From NCBI RefSeq assembly GCF_949628215.1, contig NC_134277.1, positions 56,430,918 through 56,494,917 of the forward strand: a stretch of 64,000 bases of DNA. The letters are read 5' to 3'. The stretch is from Phalacrocorax aristotelis (Eukaryota; Chordata; Aves; Suliformes; Phalacrocoracidae). Shown in pieces: positions 1 through 14,100 of the stretch. A program made the translations under genes and the position numbers. How positions within the stretch are numbered: the stretch's first letter is position 1; every line of letters begins with the position of its first letter. The notes under the pieces were generated by a model. The model saw only the letters and a list, made by a program, of their open reading frames with translations. It did not search any database and was not told the origin of the DNA.

Positions 1-3000
1 AATACAATATGTTTTGTCATCTTTCCTTCACTCTCTTCATCATCTTCATGGTTACGGAGCGTAAATATTTCGTCCCTGAGAGTAACATCAGAATGTTGGT
101 GTCTGCATTTTATTTCACTACAGCCATATAGTCTGAACCAGTTTTACAACTTTCTTAACTTCTTTACCTTTACAACTTTTCAACTTATATAGAATAGCAC
201 TTCTGGCACTAGCAGACTACAGGCTGAGGCATTTAACACTGGTAGGCTTTGACTGTTTCCTACTCCTACACTGAAAGTGATTAAGATCCTCCAATGCCAA
301 AGGCTGTATAGACAGACATCATCAAAAAAATAGGTTTGTAGCAAATGGTCATGGATGTAGAAGTACATTGACACAGACAGGGCATATCTTTTCCTCAGAC
401 CATAGTTAAGATATAGCTAATATTTGATTTCTGCTTGATGTTTAGCATTATAGTCTCCAAATACTTATTGTCTCAGTCTTTTTCCAAAGGTACTAGGGAC
501 AAGCGACTGCAATTCAAATAACTTCATGAATTAACATGGGAGGGCTGGCTTCATGTGTGCACATTTTCCCTTTAAAAGGTTTCATAGGGCACCATAACCA
601 TTCATTACAGAACATTTGTTGCTTGTCTCTCATCTAAGGCTCTTCTGATCATTTTTATAACTAAAATCAGGTGTTGCACCACCAGTCAGCTGAAATCAAT
701 GGAACCCATCACTTAAGAGCTGCAACAGCTTTCCTTTGAGACAGAGGCAAAGTGAATGCAGTGGGTATGTAACTTGCAGAATAAATAACAACCATGATAT
801 GTTAAATGTCCACACTGAAAATGTTACTGTTGGGGATTAGGTGGAGAAGAATGGAGCTAAGAGTTAGTTGAGGGGCTGAAAATCATAATGAACATTAAGG
901 ATGTAACTGAGGTAGAGAAGAGGTGAAATAGAGAAAGAGAATAATTGTGTTTAAAGGAGCTTCTGACCAGTATGTCTTACAGCCAACCACACAGGAGGCC
1001 AGCTTAATTATCTTGTTTTTTTCAGATTGGGAAACAGAGAGATGGGGAGAGGAGATGACTCCTGAAGCTGGCTACAGCCTGAGAACTAGAAGCCAAACTG
1101 CAGTGTACCTGACTCCACTATAGCACATTCCCATCAGAAGTAAGACGGAAACCTTCAAAGAAAGAAGGAAAGAGATGGGGAAAGTTGCTAGAGAAACACA
1201 AGAGGAAAGGCTGTAAAGACGTGTAAAAACCATGAAGTAAGTATGAAACCATATAAAATATGAAAAATAGGAACAATAGAAAAGGAAAGATATGGAAAAC
1301 AGAAGAGATATAAAAAGGAAAAGATGAGAGAAATAATTATAGAGAACTGTAAGACTAGAAAAATATTTTTACAGTATTTTTAATGTTATTTTCATGACAG
1401 AAAAGTGAAATGACTCTACTTTGAGCCACTTTAAACCGATATTGGTTTGGAGTTGATTGTTAGGCTTAAGTGTTCTGATTGAATATATATCAGGATATGG
1501 GTTATATAACATGTAGACTAAAAAAGAAACCACACTCAGTGGTTTCCATATCCTATGTTTTAAAACCAAAACCAATTAAACTGTGCAGGCTTGTTATAAC
1601 GTTGTATTCTACATTTTAGTGCCTCTATACTTTTAGACATTTGGTAATTCTTTAACTATGCTCCTAATAATGTTTTTGTCTATTCTAATATCTCATAAAC
1701 CAACTGCACTGTAACCCTCAAATCTCAAACTTCCAGATTCCTAGCCACCTACCAGAATGATGTCATTTCTCCTCGCTCTGTTGAATGACAAGATGAATGA
1801 CTGCAAACTCATCATTACTCTTGGATTCATTTTCATTCGAGTCACTTCACTGCACTTTCTCCATAGGCAGAAAGCATTCAGGGATGGATTCTCTTTTCAA
1901 AATGGTAAGAAAACTATGAGTGCTAAGCACCATGACTAGCTCAGATGGAGTAATGAGAAAACTTCATTTGGACAGCTAATAATGCTAAGCAAATGCAAGT
2001 ATCTCATCACCCAACAGTTTACTACAGTAATCCCACTATCTTGTTTTTAGGGAGTATGTATCTGTTTGCAGATGTAACAGGACATGTGCGACAGGTTTGG
2101 AGGCAGTCACAGATGATGGGAAGTTCCTCTGTCAACTGACAGATTAAAATGCCCTTGCATTGGGCAAGAGTAGTAGGAGCAACTGCCCACACAGCCTTCG
2201 TGTGTGTGTTGACTTGTAGTGTTCAGAATCTGGACTGGATTGATTCATTTTGAGAATAACTGATGTTTATCTGTGCACATCATAAAAATATTCCCTGGAT
2301 TGTATATGCTGGAAAAGGATAGAGAAAGAAAGACTATTCCTACCTCCTAGAACTTAACCTCTAAATATAAAAGGCAGGTGAAGGTTGGGATGGAAAACGC
2401 ACAGAGTGGACCAGCCAAGATCAGAGCAGATTAGTGAAACTGTGAGAATATGTTGTGGTTTAGCCCCAGCTGGCAGCTAAGCACCATGCAGCTGCTCGCT
2501 CACTCCCCCTCAGTGGGACGGAGGAGAGAATTGGAAGGGTAAAAGTAAGAAAGCTTGTGAGTTGAGATAAAGACAGTTTAAAAGGTAAAGCAAAAGCCGC
2601 ACGCACAAACAAAGCAAAACAAGGAATTCATGCACTACTTCCCATCAGCATGCAGGTGTTCAGCCATCTCCAGGAAAGCAGGGCTCTATCACGCGTTACG
2701 GTTACTTGGGAAGACAAACGCCATCACTCCGAACATCCCCCACTTCCTTCTTCTTCCAGCTTTATATGCTGAGCATGACGTCATATGGTATGGAATATCC
2801 CTTTGGTCAGTTGGGGTCAGCTGTCCTGGCTGTGTCCCCTCCCAACTCCTTGTACCCTGCCAGCCTCCTCACTGGTGTGAGAAACAGAAAAGGCCTTGAC
2901 GCTGTGTAAGCGCTGCTCAGCAGTAACTAAAACACCCCTGTGTTATCAGCACTGTTTTCACCACAAATCCAAAACATAGCCCCATAACAGCTACTGTGAA

Positions 3001-6000
3001 GAAAACTAACTTTACTCCAGCCAAAACCAGCACAGAGTAGAATGAAGATTACCTGAATCCCAAGACTTGGAGTTGTACTGCCTAACAGCAGGCAACCAAA
3101 TTAAGCCATCACATCACGTTCTCCTGCAAGTTTTTTGAGAGAAACAGGCACACTCAGAGGGATGTTCAACCCCCCAGTGCATGCACCACCCTCTCAAGGC
3201 AGCCATATCTCTCTGTTGTGTAAAGTGGGAGCTACGTACCAAGTCTGCACTTGGGCATGCCAGTTATATACCTCAAGCGTAGTGTGTCCCTAAGACGTGA
3301 CTATCCCTTACACAAACATGCACAGAAGCACACACAGTTACAAACTTGGTGAGTATGAGTATGTTAATAATTAGCCAAGCAATGGTTTACCATATTCTTC
3401 AGTCATTGTTACATATGATTTCTTACAACTGGTACAAACTGGAAGCAGGAGAAAGCTTCTAGCTCCTTCCTTTTGTTGAGAGTGATTCCCCCCAGAATAC
3501 ACCGTGGATTTGAGCTGGGTGGTTTCTTTCCTTCAATCCTGCTGCTTAGAAACCCCATTAAATCAGGAATATATTTCATGTGTCTTTATGCATTGGTAAT
3601 AAAACATTGTCTTATAAATTCTAATACAGTTGTGCTGCTGGCATAAAAGAGGAAAAATTACCAGTAATACCAGGAAATCCTACCTCCCTCTATTAATTTC
3701 AGTTCAGCAATACTTCACAACACAAAGGCCTGTGTACCCACAGACCCAGCAGATGCCAGGCTAATTGATCCTGGGCTGAAACAGGAGGGTGTCCTCAAAA
3801 ACCAGTAAGTGGTTTTGTTCCCTTTCTGTTTTGTCCCTTAGAAAAATGAAGTCTCTCTGGAAGATTTATTGAAATCTTGAAGGAAGAAGAGATGTTTTAT
3901 GTGTGATAAGGTGCTTTTCCAAAGAACATGGTTCATTCGTTCTTGTCAACAGAAATCTAAGATGAAATTACAGTGTTAAATTATGCATACTTTAGATATA
4001 TATTGTGTGCTAAAAAATGTGTGCTAAAGAAAAGGGAACAGGTATTTTTTGTTCCCTGGGAAAAGAAGTTGCACATCAATGTTTCTCCCAAAGTTTTGGA
4101 CATGTTTTGTCCTACACATCCACCCCATCTTTAGCTTTTTAAAATAAATGAAATTCTTGTCAGTATCAGTTTATTTTTCAGTTGTATTAGGGTACATAAT
4201 GCAAATACTACTAGCACACAGTTAATTACATCTCTGCTTAATTACACTTTGTACAGTTTTTCTCTCAAGTATTTTACATGCAGAAATGTACTGGCACATA
4301 TGCTAATACATTACAAGGGACAACGTCTACCTGCATCCTTAGGGCCACGGTTTTAGGTGCCTGCTGTAGCATTCAACCACCAGGGAGCAACTCAAACCTG
4401 CTGCTACCTTGGGCTGCCCAACCTGAAGTTCCTACGCAGTCAGTGGAGTGGGGTGGTTGCAATACATACTCTCCTCTGACTGGTTGCGCTCATACACTGA
4501 GGAGCCAGAGTCACGCCCTAAAACATCACGGGTGCCTCAGAGATGTTCTTGCTGTGGTCAGTTGCCAACAATTGAATAGCAATTAATGTCATGCATTTTC
4601 ATGGAAATATTTCTTGAGTTATTCTTGAGTTAGAGTTCATTTTTTCCACTTGGTTTAGGCAAGGTGCCAGGGGACTCTTCACAACAGAGGATGAGGGGTA
4701 TACTAGAAACTGGTTTTTATTGTGTTATGATATGCAGCTTGGGCCACGGGACAAAAATTCAAAATAAAATTGCACTTGTCTTAAACAAGATAGCTCTAAA
4801 CAGAGATCAAAAGGACGAAGGCCGTATCCATTAAGAAGCAGCATGGTGCAAAAGGGACATTTCCATAGAGTGAAACAGTTGGTGTCAAGGTCCTGGCACC
4901 CACACTGGATGTATTTTAAAGGAGAGGTTATTTTGGATCAGCTCCAGTCTGGTGCCAGGCAGAATGCCAGTTAGCAGTGAAAGCGCCTGAGGTGTGCTCC
5001 TGCAGCGCATTTCAGTGTCCCGCCCTACACAAATCCAGTTTGCCTGTTCCAAGACCACTCTACAATGCAAATCAGGACAATCGGAGAGCTTAGTTTCAGA
5101 GGTGCGCTCCTGATCTGAACCGTAACATTAATGACAAAAAGAACGTCTTTGATACTTTTTAGGCATGATCCAAACCGCTATTAAAATCAATACAAAGACT
5201 TGGTTAACTTCAGCAATGGAGCTTCCCTTTCCTTCCACACCATGAGAAGGGAACGTTTACGATTACTGGTCAAGAAAAGATGAAGGGAACAAGAAAGGGA
5301 GAATAGGAATGACTGAGCGTGCATTTCATGAACCACCAGCAATACCTTTTCTGCAACTAAAGATCTTTAAAACTGTGTGATTTCAGGACACAATTGAATG
5401 CAGGTGTTGAAGAGAGGAAATAATCAGCAGAGGCAAAACTAACATTCTATTCTTGGCTTCTCTGTGCACTAGGAAATACTGAATGACTGCAGACTACAGT
5501 ATTAATGATACTGTAACTATGACACAGCCACTCATCCAGTGGAAGGGTTCTGGAATACATATTAAGAAGCCATACAGTGAATAGATACTCAAAGGGCTGC
5601 AGAAGTTGGGCCAGGATTTCTTGAAGACTCCTGAATCACTATGTGTACAGGGCCATGCTAAGAATATTCCAACACTTTAGTGGTCTCATGAAAAGGCTAA
5701 TCATAGCTAGCATGCAAATTCTTCCGTCGTGAAATATCAAAAATGTTTTGTGTCTTATTTTAGCTGTTCTGTTGGCTCAGTATTACCAGCTTTCATTCCC
5801 TCCCCCCTTCCTCCCCCCCTTAACAGACTCCAACATTTCTTTGTGCAAATGAACATATTTTGGTATTTTAATCAGAATGAACTGCACCTGGATTGCTCCT
5901 TTATTGCTATCAGTTTCTCAGCTCTGTGGAATATGCAAAAAATTAGTTCATGCCAAAATGTGAAGCCAGCAGAACTACATCCTAGAGGGAGATGGACTAA

Positions 6001-6740
6001 ACACTGGCCACATGTCCAAGACATCCTAAACTGCAGAAAACTGAGCACAGAGAGCAGCAAAGAAGATCTTAAAGTCTGCCTGCTTTGCAAATAGAGTGCA
6101 ATGGCCATGTGATGCGAAGATTTCCAGCTGAGGTGATAAAAACTGGAATTTCCAAACTTAGAAACTACCTTCAGCCAAGGAGTTGTGAGGAGGAGGAGAG
6201 GAGGCAAAACAATTTGTGTTGCCCCTGAACGGTTACAGCCTGATAAAAAACACATACTGAGCAGTCGATTTCTCTGTTATGCTTAGGTTCCACTGCATCA
6301 CTTACATTATGAGTTTAAATCATGCTGCGTTTACACAAAGCTCCCATTTAAGTCAATGATTGAACAGTGAAAGATACAGTTATTAAGGCATCACTATTAT
6401 TATTTGAGTTAGTGCTGTTAACATGGAAGCCCTCCTCTCCTATCTCCCCGTTTTTTTCAGCATCTATAAAACCCTTCATGCATGGAGTGGTCCATGACTC
6501 CATAAAAAAAAAAAAATCCCGCAACAATCTCAGTGCTTCATGATCCCTTCTGCCAGTGATAATTTTTCTTAACTCAGTATATTAAACGTTTCCTCGGCTT
6601 GTACTTGTCCCCTGAGGAAAGCTCATGCTCTGCTTTCACCACTAAAAATAATTATGTTTATAAATCGAGGGACAGATGTCAGGAACTTATCTCCTTACCA
6701 CGGCAGAGCATAACTCATCTCTTCGCCAGATCGGGGATTA
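1..6740. other. Non-coding DNA upstream of RALA
   Basis: This AT-rich stretch shows only short, uncharacteristic open frames. I looked for the last exon of YAE1, the gene upstream of RALA in mammals, and did not find a recognisable match. The stretch contains one LTR (listed separately). From about 1140 to 1350 the + strand is strongly purine-rich, with many A/G runs broken by few pyrimidines. Nothing else could be supported. Confidence 0.6.
2451..3034 (+). mobile_element. Solo LTR of an avian endogenous retrovirus
   Basis: The element begins TGTTGTGGTTTAGCCC and ends CCAAAACCAGCACA, giving the TG...CA ends of a retroviral LTR. It is 584 bp long. It is flanked by GAATA (2446-2450) and GAGTA (3035-3039), a 5-bp target-site duplication with one mismatch. 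A TATA-like TTTATATGC lies near 2760. I recognise the sequence as a high-copy LTR family of birds, probably ERVL-like or TguLTR5-like, but the family name is from memory and unverified. No gag, pol or env sequence adjoins it, so it is a solo LTR left by recombination between two LTRs. A second, older relative lies near 25.3-25.7 kb. Confidence 0.85.
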
Positions 6741-8190
6741 GCTGGGGGAGGGGGACACGAAACTACGCTGTTTGTCTACCGTCTTACTTGAAACACTCGG
6801 CTGAACCGAAGGCGGAGAAGCGGACGCTCCGCCACCGTTCGGCTCCCGGGTGAACGCGCCGCGGGGATGGGCGGGGCACCGCCCACAAACCGGGCTGACC
6901 TCGGCAGGGGCCCCCTCCCGCCTTGGGAGAGCAGCTGCCGCCGGGAGCAGTCCCCGAGCTGCTCTCGGGGGGTCGGCTCCGAGGCGGGAGGGCAGCCCTG
7001 TGCCCCAGCCGTTACCCGCCGCCACCGCCACACCTGGGCGGGGCGCACGCGCCCTGCCGGAAGCGGCTGCTTCCCGCCGGCCCCGCCTCCTTCCGGACGC
7101 GGGTTGAGCCCGCGCACACCGGCGGCCTAGCCCGTACCGAGCCGCGCGCGCCCGCCCCTCTCCCCCCGGCCCAACCTCCGCCGCGTGCGGCGGCCGCGGG
7201 CGCACAGCGCGTGCGCCTCCCGGTGCCTGACTCCTCCTCCTAACTCTCCCCCCACTCCGTCCGCGCGCGGGCAGGAGGGCGGGGCCGGCAGGCGCTGCAG
7301 AGGCAGGAGCGTCACTGGGTGCGGCCCCGTCCTCCGCCGTGGGCCGCGCGCGGGGGCGGTGCCAGGGCTCCCCTCGCCCGCCCCGCCCCGCCCCGCTCGC
7401 TCCTCCAGCGGGCAGCGCCGCGCCAGCCGCCGCCGCCGCAGGTGAGTCGGGGGCAGCGCGGGGGACGGGACGGGACATGAGGGGACGTGATGAGCCGCGA
7501 GGAGCCGCCGAGGCTGCGGAGCGCAGGGACCCCTCCCCGTCCGCCGCTGGGGAAGCGTTCCGGCGCGGGGGGCGCTGGCAGGAGGGAGGGGGCTCCTCGT
7601 GGCCCCCCCCCCGCCCGGAGCTAGGTGCTGGCGGGCGGCTGCCGCCCCGCCGGGCCCCGCTGGCAGTTTGTGCCTGCCGGCCCCGACCCGGGCTGCGCGG
7701 AGAAGCAGGCGCGGCGGCGGCGGGCGGGGCCCGGAGCCTCCCTCAGGGGCCCGGCAGCCGGCCGCTCCCTGAAGGTTACGGCCGCCCACCTTGGGGGCCG
7801 CCCGCCCGCCCGCCACAGGCCCGCCGCCCGCCCTCCTGGTCGCTGAGCGGGCGGGGAGGGGGCGGCCGAGCCCCCCGTGTGGGCGCCGGCGGGGTCCGGC
7901 CGCCTCCTGTTGCGGCGTCGTGTGGCAGGTGCGGCGTCCCCGTCCTCTGGGCGCGGAGTGACCGCGGCCAGCGCCGCACCTGCGGCGGGCGGAGCGCGGC
8001 GGCGCCCTCGCCCCGAACAAAGGGGCCGCGCCTCGGGGCGGCGGGGAAGGCCCCGGGGCTCGCAGCCCCCGGCCGAGCCTGCCCGGGCCGCGCTCTGGGC
8101 GGAGCGGCGGCGGTGGCTACCGCTGTGGCAGCATGCGGGAGCCGGAGACTCCGCGCCCCTGTGCGTGTTGCAGCCCCAGGATGAGTAAGA
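6740..8190. promoter_or_regulatory. RALA: CpG island and promoter of RALA
   Basis: Base composition switches sharply to very GC- and CpG-rich here, against an AT-rich surround. Several GC boxes (Sp/KLF type) are visible. One is GGGCGGGGC at 7277-7285, and a tight run of overlapping CCCCGCCCC units lies at 7375-7396, just ahead of the exon 1 donor. There is no TATA box, as usual for a housekeeping CpG-island promoter. Transcription start sites are probably between about 7300 and 7420, but cannot be fixed from sequence alone. Long open frames on both strands here result from the scarcity of stop codons in GC-rich DNA. Confidence 0.8.
7385..7441 (+). other. RALA: RALA non-coding exon 1 (5' end approximate)
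   Basis: The 3' edge is placed by a strong splice donor, GCAG|GTGAGT, with the exon ending at 7441. It sits directly after the GC-box cluster. RALA genes of vertebrates have a non-coding first exon in a CpG island, with the start codon in exon 2, and that fits here. The 5' edge is a guess and the true start could lie up to about 100 bp upstream. Confidence is limited because the donor is inferred from its sequence and position alone. Confidence 0.55.
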
Positions 8191-11100
8191 GCAGCGTTTC
8201 TGTAACGTTTTAATTGCTGCTCCCTTTCCTGCGCTGTGCTTTTTTCTAGTGGTACGCGCTAAAAGGCGTTGCTGCTAACTATGGCTTGTGCTTGCCTGCA
8301 ACAAAAGGAAGAGGTACAAAGTATGCCTATTAAGTTCTCTAAATAAAAGAGCCTTTCAGTGCTCACGTATTTGGTTAGGTAAATAATTTGGTGTTTACTT
8401 TCGGATTTCTCTTACGTGGAAGCTGACAGCTTCAGCTCCTTCCCCTTAATTGAGTCTCTTTATAAATGAAGATGGTAAGTGGGCCACACGTATCCCAAGA
8501 GTCACCTGGAGAGACATTTCAGTGTGTGATCTGTGTGTCTGCTTTGTAGCATCACTCAATTGTCCTAGTAGAGAGACTGCCAAAATGTTTATTTTCAGAC
8601 GCAAAATGACCCTAACATCTCGTTTCAAGCTTGCATTTCCAGTTCTTCTTGGAAAGAGACTTTGCATTCTGCAGTGCAAACCATTACGCTTCCATGAGTG
8701 GAAGCGATGCATACCTCTGCTGGCATTTCGATGTCTGGAGATAGATGATGTCTGGAGAAAGGTCATAGAAAGGTCTGCACAAAAAGCCATTGGTTGTTCT
8801 TAGTCTTTTCCAATAAAAGTTAAACTGAAAAGAGAGGAGCTCCTGGCAGAGGGGCTGCATGGACTGGGAGGAGATACTGGCATACTGTTAGTTTTCAGTA
8901 TAATTTAGAGTGTTTATAACCAGATTCTTATGTAAAAATCTGTTGTTTTTTTCCATTGACTTATGCATCTAATAGCACGTACCTCAACACTAAATTTTGG
9001 GAAATTGTGATCATTCTCAACAGAATGAAGAACAACTATGTGATGCGTAAATCTCTGATGTAGGTTTAAACCCTTTAGTCTGTGCTTGTGAGGCAGCTTG
9101 TCAAACATTTTTTGTGGAAGCCTCCAAATGGTAGAAGTTACAGGGATTGCTAGTGATATTTACCCCTTTTTTTACTTTTCTGTAAGAATGGGAAAATTTG
9201 ACATACTGTTGCACAAAAAGTTCGGGCAAAGCCTTCAGTCCACTGTGTGAGAGGTCATCTGTGGGGTTAAATAAGCTGTGATATGAAATAGTCAATGTAT
9301 GCCTTTACTCTTGCAAATTCCTTGATCTCAGTCTTTGCTTTGTTATGTTCCTCTGAATTTGAGGAAGGGAAAAAATTATAACCATTTTATGGCGAAGTCA
9401 GTATTTTGATTTGCACGATCTTTGGCAATGTTGAAATAATCTAATATTTTTTTTATTGGACCTTAAAGAGAGGATCTTTATCCATGAAAGAGAAAGCTAG
9501 AATGTTTGCCAGCTGTGCATTTGTTATGTGTCACCTGTGGGCATGTACTCTTTACATAAATAATCCTTAGAAATAGTAGGCTATGGGGGGGGCCGGAAAC
9601 GAAGTGGGGGAGGGTGGCAGGGAGAGATGTGGCTGTGAGGATAAGGCAGTGCTGACTAAAAGCAACCGAGGAGGAATGCAAGGCTGTTAAATAGCATTAT
9701 TGGAAACCGCTTGTGGTCCGTGTGTCTTCTGTATTCACGCTGACTTCATAAGAACAGTTGTGTTCTTAACCTCAGTTAAGTTATGCACTGATATCGCTGC
9801 ATATGCTTTTTCTAAGGGATTACCCTGAACCAGCGGTGTTCTGTCTAAGATGAGCTTTTACTCCTGTTAAATTTCAAGTGCATCTGACTTGGAAGAAAAT
9901 AATTGCTGAGGCAAAGGATGGTGCTGTCTTGGAAACTAATGTATGGCAGTCTCTGGTATCAAAGCATAATGTAGGTACGGTGTCTTCTTATGTAAAAAGT
10001 TTAGTCAACTGCATTTTGGATTATTGCCAACAGCATTATTTCCCCTGCAGTTTCACAATTGAAGAAGAAATAGTTGTAGGAGAAAAATCTCGGAACATTG
10101 TGATTAGATCTGTTTATTTTGCCAACCTAGCAAGTGCTGTAAAGATACAGTGGTCCTGGGAACAAGTTGCTGATCATGTGCCTGGTGTGTTCTGGGAAAT
10201 CCCCACCCCCTAGACAGAGCTTACAGCCAGCTTCCAGTAAACTTCTAGTGGCTCCAAGCTATTGAAATTACTTTGCATCTAAATTGAAATCTATTTTGAG
10301 TGAACGAGGTAGTTTGGTAGGCTAGTGACAGCATTCTTGTGAACATATTATAGCCTGCCCACATCACACACGCAATTATGGGACAACGGTTTTAAGTCTC
10401 CTTCCTATCTTCTGAAGAACTGATGGGAGGAATCAAGAACATGGAACAATTGGTATAATACTGTACATCCGCTGAACGTTCTGCAAAATGTTTTAAATTT
10501 TATAAATTCCTAAGTAAGGAAGAAATGGTTATACATTGTTAGCCTGTTGCAGTACTTAAAATCAGCTCTCAGTGTAATTCTAAAATGTTTTTGGTAAGTC
10601 TTACTGTCTTCAGAATCTGAAATTATTCCTAGTCCTTGTGGATATAAAGAACTGAGAGTCACAACTATAGCAAATGTGCCTTGCAGACAGACCAGGGAGT
10701 TATTAAATCCTGTTTCGCTTCTTGCCATGTTTTCTTAACTATTCTGAGTCAGAGGAAGCACCTACCAACCAAGGATTTGTCAGTGGGCATGGCTGCTGGT
10801 TGAATCTTTTTGGTAGATGTATAACCCACAACCATCAGGTTAGGCTTAGACTGCTGAGTCTGAGGAGCTCTACACAGCAGCAAAAAAAAATCTGAAATTC
10901 TACAGAAAAAAAACCCAACCCAAAACAGAAAAACAGTGGTGGATTTGGGAGCTGGGAGCAAGTTGGAAAGAAATGTATAAGCTAAGTAACACTGCCTTAG
11001 AATGACACGATGAGAGAATTGATTGCCTTTGCCTAGAGGGTGGCTTAGTCTTTACTACTAATGTTCTATTGAGGATTAATTTTGTGTCTGTCAAAATTCC

Positions 11101-14100
11101 TGGCACCTTTGGGGCAATAGTTTGGTAACACTCAAGCCTCCAAGCTGTGCATAGGGGGGAGAATGAAGAAAGAGGTGTGTGGGCGAGGTTAGACAACATA
11201 AAGAGAGGAAATGTAATGAAAAAGACAGTTACTATAGAGAATGCAAAACAAGCTATGCTGTAATCAGTTTATAATGGTAATATGGAGAGGAGCCAAGAAT
11301 GCAAAGAAGGTAGCACAAACAAGAGATGTAAAGAGAGTTGGTTGCGTAGTAACTCTGCAGTCATTACTTTAGTGGAATTGATGATGCTTATTTTGTGATA
11401 TTGGCTCCTTAGTTCAAGCAATAACAGTATACATTGAATTCCTACCAGTACAGTTCATTTAATGTATTGTATTTTTCTCTGTAACAGTAAGTTTACTACA
11501 TCATTTGACACAAGAGTGTGGGAACATCTGGTGCAGTGGCCCACAAGGTTTCATGAAAAAAAGGCATGTAATTACACTGTATGACCAAACAAGTATTTCT
11601 GCAAATTATGGAAAATGTGATTTTGCAAAGGAGCTTGGCACCTGTGCTTAGTAGGTAGCAGGGATCAACTGTGTATTCAGGCCTTGGTACCTGTTTCACT
11701 TTACTCTCTGAAATGCTAACTTAATACCCTGACCTGCCACTCTTAGTCTTGATCTTTAACTCCGATCCTTGTCTCCAGCAGTCTGAGAATGCTTATATGA
11801 AACACCCGCATATAGGTAGGCAGAAATGTTCCCGTCAACATTAAACAGAGTGCAGTAAACATGGAAGTCTTCCAGACATGAAACTTCTGTGAGGAACGTT
11901 AAAAGCCATCTATGTGTGGTATAGTAGTCTTTGCTAGTACTCCCACTGAAGCACATCAGACACTGCAGAGTAAAGCTAATATGTCATTTCAGGGCTGTAC
12001 CAGTGTAATCCTGTTGGTATAGCTGTGCTGTTTCCTGAAAGGGTTTTAGTATGGAAGTAGTTAATTCCAGCAACACTTTGTCCAGCGGTATTTATTTCAG
12101 ACCTGAAAGTAAAATAAACTATATGGTCAGGAAGACAAGGTTAATGTGTCAGACACTGCAGGCATTCTGTGTCAGTCACAAAACCCACCCTTGGCTGGTG
12201 AGGTCATGCCATGGAAGACGTTTGAGTAGACGGACCTGAAGGCTCTACTCAAAGCAAGGCTGATAGAAGCTCATCCTTAGCCATCCGTCACTGTTACTCA
12301 TGGAGATCAAAGTAAGCAGAATCAGATACTGAATTCAAATAGTTACTGTGTGGAAGAGCTATTTTGGTATCACTGAATTATAAAGCTTTTACGCATTCAA
12401 CCACCTAAATTAATTCCACTGTTGAGGTGTAACACCTAAAAAAAACTTCACTCCAATCCTAAGAACTCTTGTATTTTAAGAAATAACACTTTAAATCATA
12501 CACTTTTAACCACGGGTTTCTATAAGGTCAAAATCTACATTTAACATTATCCAAATTAAGAGTTCATTGTCATGCTTCAGTGACTGGTCCAGTATGGTCA
12601 TGACTGATAGCTCAGTATACCTTATTGTAACTTGAATTCTCTTTTTATGCGTTTACATTTTTGAAGTTGTCACTGATTTGAAAACAAATATGAAATTTGT
12701 TTTACATTAGTATAGCTTACACTGTGAAGTCAGTGCCACAGCGCTGGTCTGTGTGAGTATGATTTCTAAAAGCATCTTTCCTTCATGCTCCAGGTTGTGT
12801 GTGTTTTCTTGACTGCTGATCAGGCGTGATAGTGTTGAGATTCATCATATGCACTGGAAGTAAGGTATATAAGAAAACAGAACCTAACCTAGAAAGAAAA
12901 CATTGCACTCTGGGCTCCTTCTCTATGAAGTCCAGTATAGTCATTCAGAACTTAAAGAGCAGATGCATTAGGCTAAATGTCCGAAACTGCTTCTTTTAAG
13001 CAAGTTCACCCTCTAAAATGTTATTAAACGGTTACTGTTTGTAAGGCAGAAAAGATGACTACATGTAACTGTCATCCTGAAATTCAGTGTGGTCTGCAAT
13101 GTGTTTGAGTACCCCATAGGAAGATACCCACTGTAACTCGAAATGCATAAAATGATAGTACTTGATTGGTTTTCCCTATTTAATGAAGACTGTGGTAAGG
13201 ACAATAAGCTGCTAGTCTGAATTATTAATTTGGTTTGCTTCAGTACTAATTTTGTTTTAGTGTATAGTGTAACATAAAGGACTGTTTTTAGAATGAATAA
13301 GTAAAAAAATACAGGTGTTTTTGTTTGAGAAATATTAAAAAGGGTGAAGTTAACCAAGTGGGTTTTCCAGTTGCAGGGTTCTTTCTGGGAAGAACTTGTC
13401 TCAGGTGTGGTTGTGTGACAACAGTTGAGCAGGAGCTGTTGCTGCCTTTTGGATTTAGAGGAGTTAAATTCTAAATCTTAATCCAAGCTATGTCTCAGTC
13501 CTCTTCTTTACATCTTGTTTTGATAATAACTTGGATCTTAAGTCACGATGTCAACTTTTTACCCTTCTACTGCTGCAAGGGGAAAATACTCACTTTTAAC
13601 ATCTTTAATGCCTCTGTGCTTTGTTAAGGAATTCCATTGCAGGCTTTGCCAACTGGTGGTTCCCGTGTAAAGAGCTAGGGAGGTTATAATTTGGAGATTG
13701 ATGGTGTTCAAGAGGCCAGTAGCTGATCCACAAAATATTCTAGGAAAGCCTGTATGCATACTGACATGCAACTGGCTCCCTGTCAATCACTGACTTTGAG
13801 CATGTAACTATTAGTTTTACTGATGGGCTTACAGTTACACTTAAAAGGAAGAATTTTATAGTGCAGCTGCTCACCAAAATGCTAGAATTTCTCAATTCCT
13901 CTTTGTCCAAGAACCAAAGAGTGAGATATGGAATGTTTGGTTTTGGAATCATTCAAAAGCCATAGAAGGTCCTGACTTATTTTGAGAAGCTGCTTTACTG
14001 TCCTATCTCTTTAAAGTTTTTCATTGGATCTTATTGGGAAAGTTGATCTTTTTAGATAACTTGGTTTGGCACGTGTTGAACTTTTCTAGTAGAAAGGCAT

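Noticed and set aside
5729-6255. Overlapping open frames on both strands upstream of RALA, considered as a possible YAE1 exon
   Set aside because: The translations share no recognisable motif with YAE1 and have no splice-site support.
6738-8188. Many open frames of 80-297 codons on both strands around the RALA promoter
   Set aside because: They overlap one another in several frames, are rich in A, G, P and R, and result from the lack of stop codons in a CpG island. None resembles a known protein.
9878-10213. A 111-codon open frame in RALA intron 1
   Set aside because: It begins with GTG rather than ATG, matches no protein I know, and has no splice or repeat context suggesting an exon or pseudogene.
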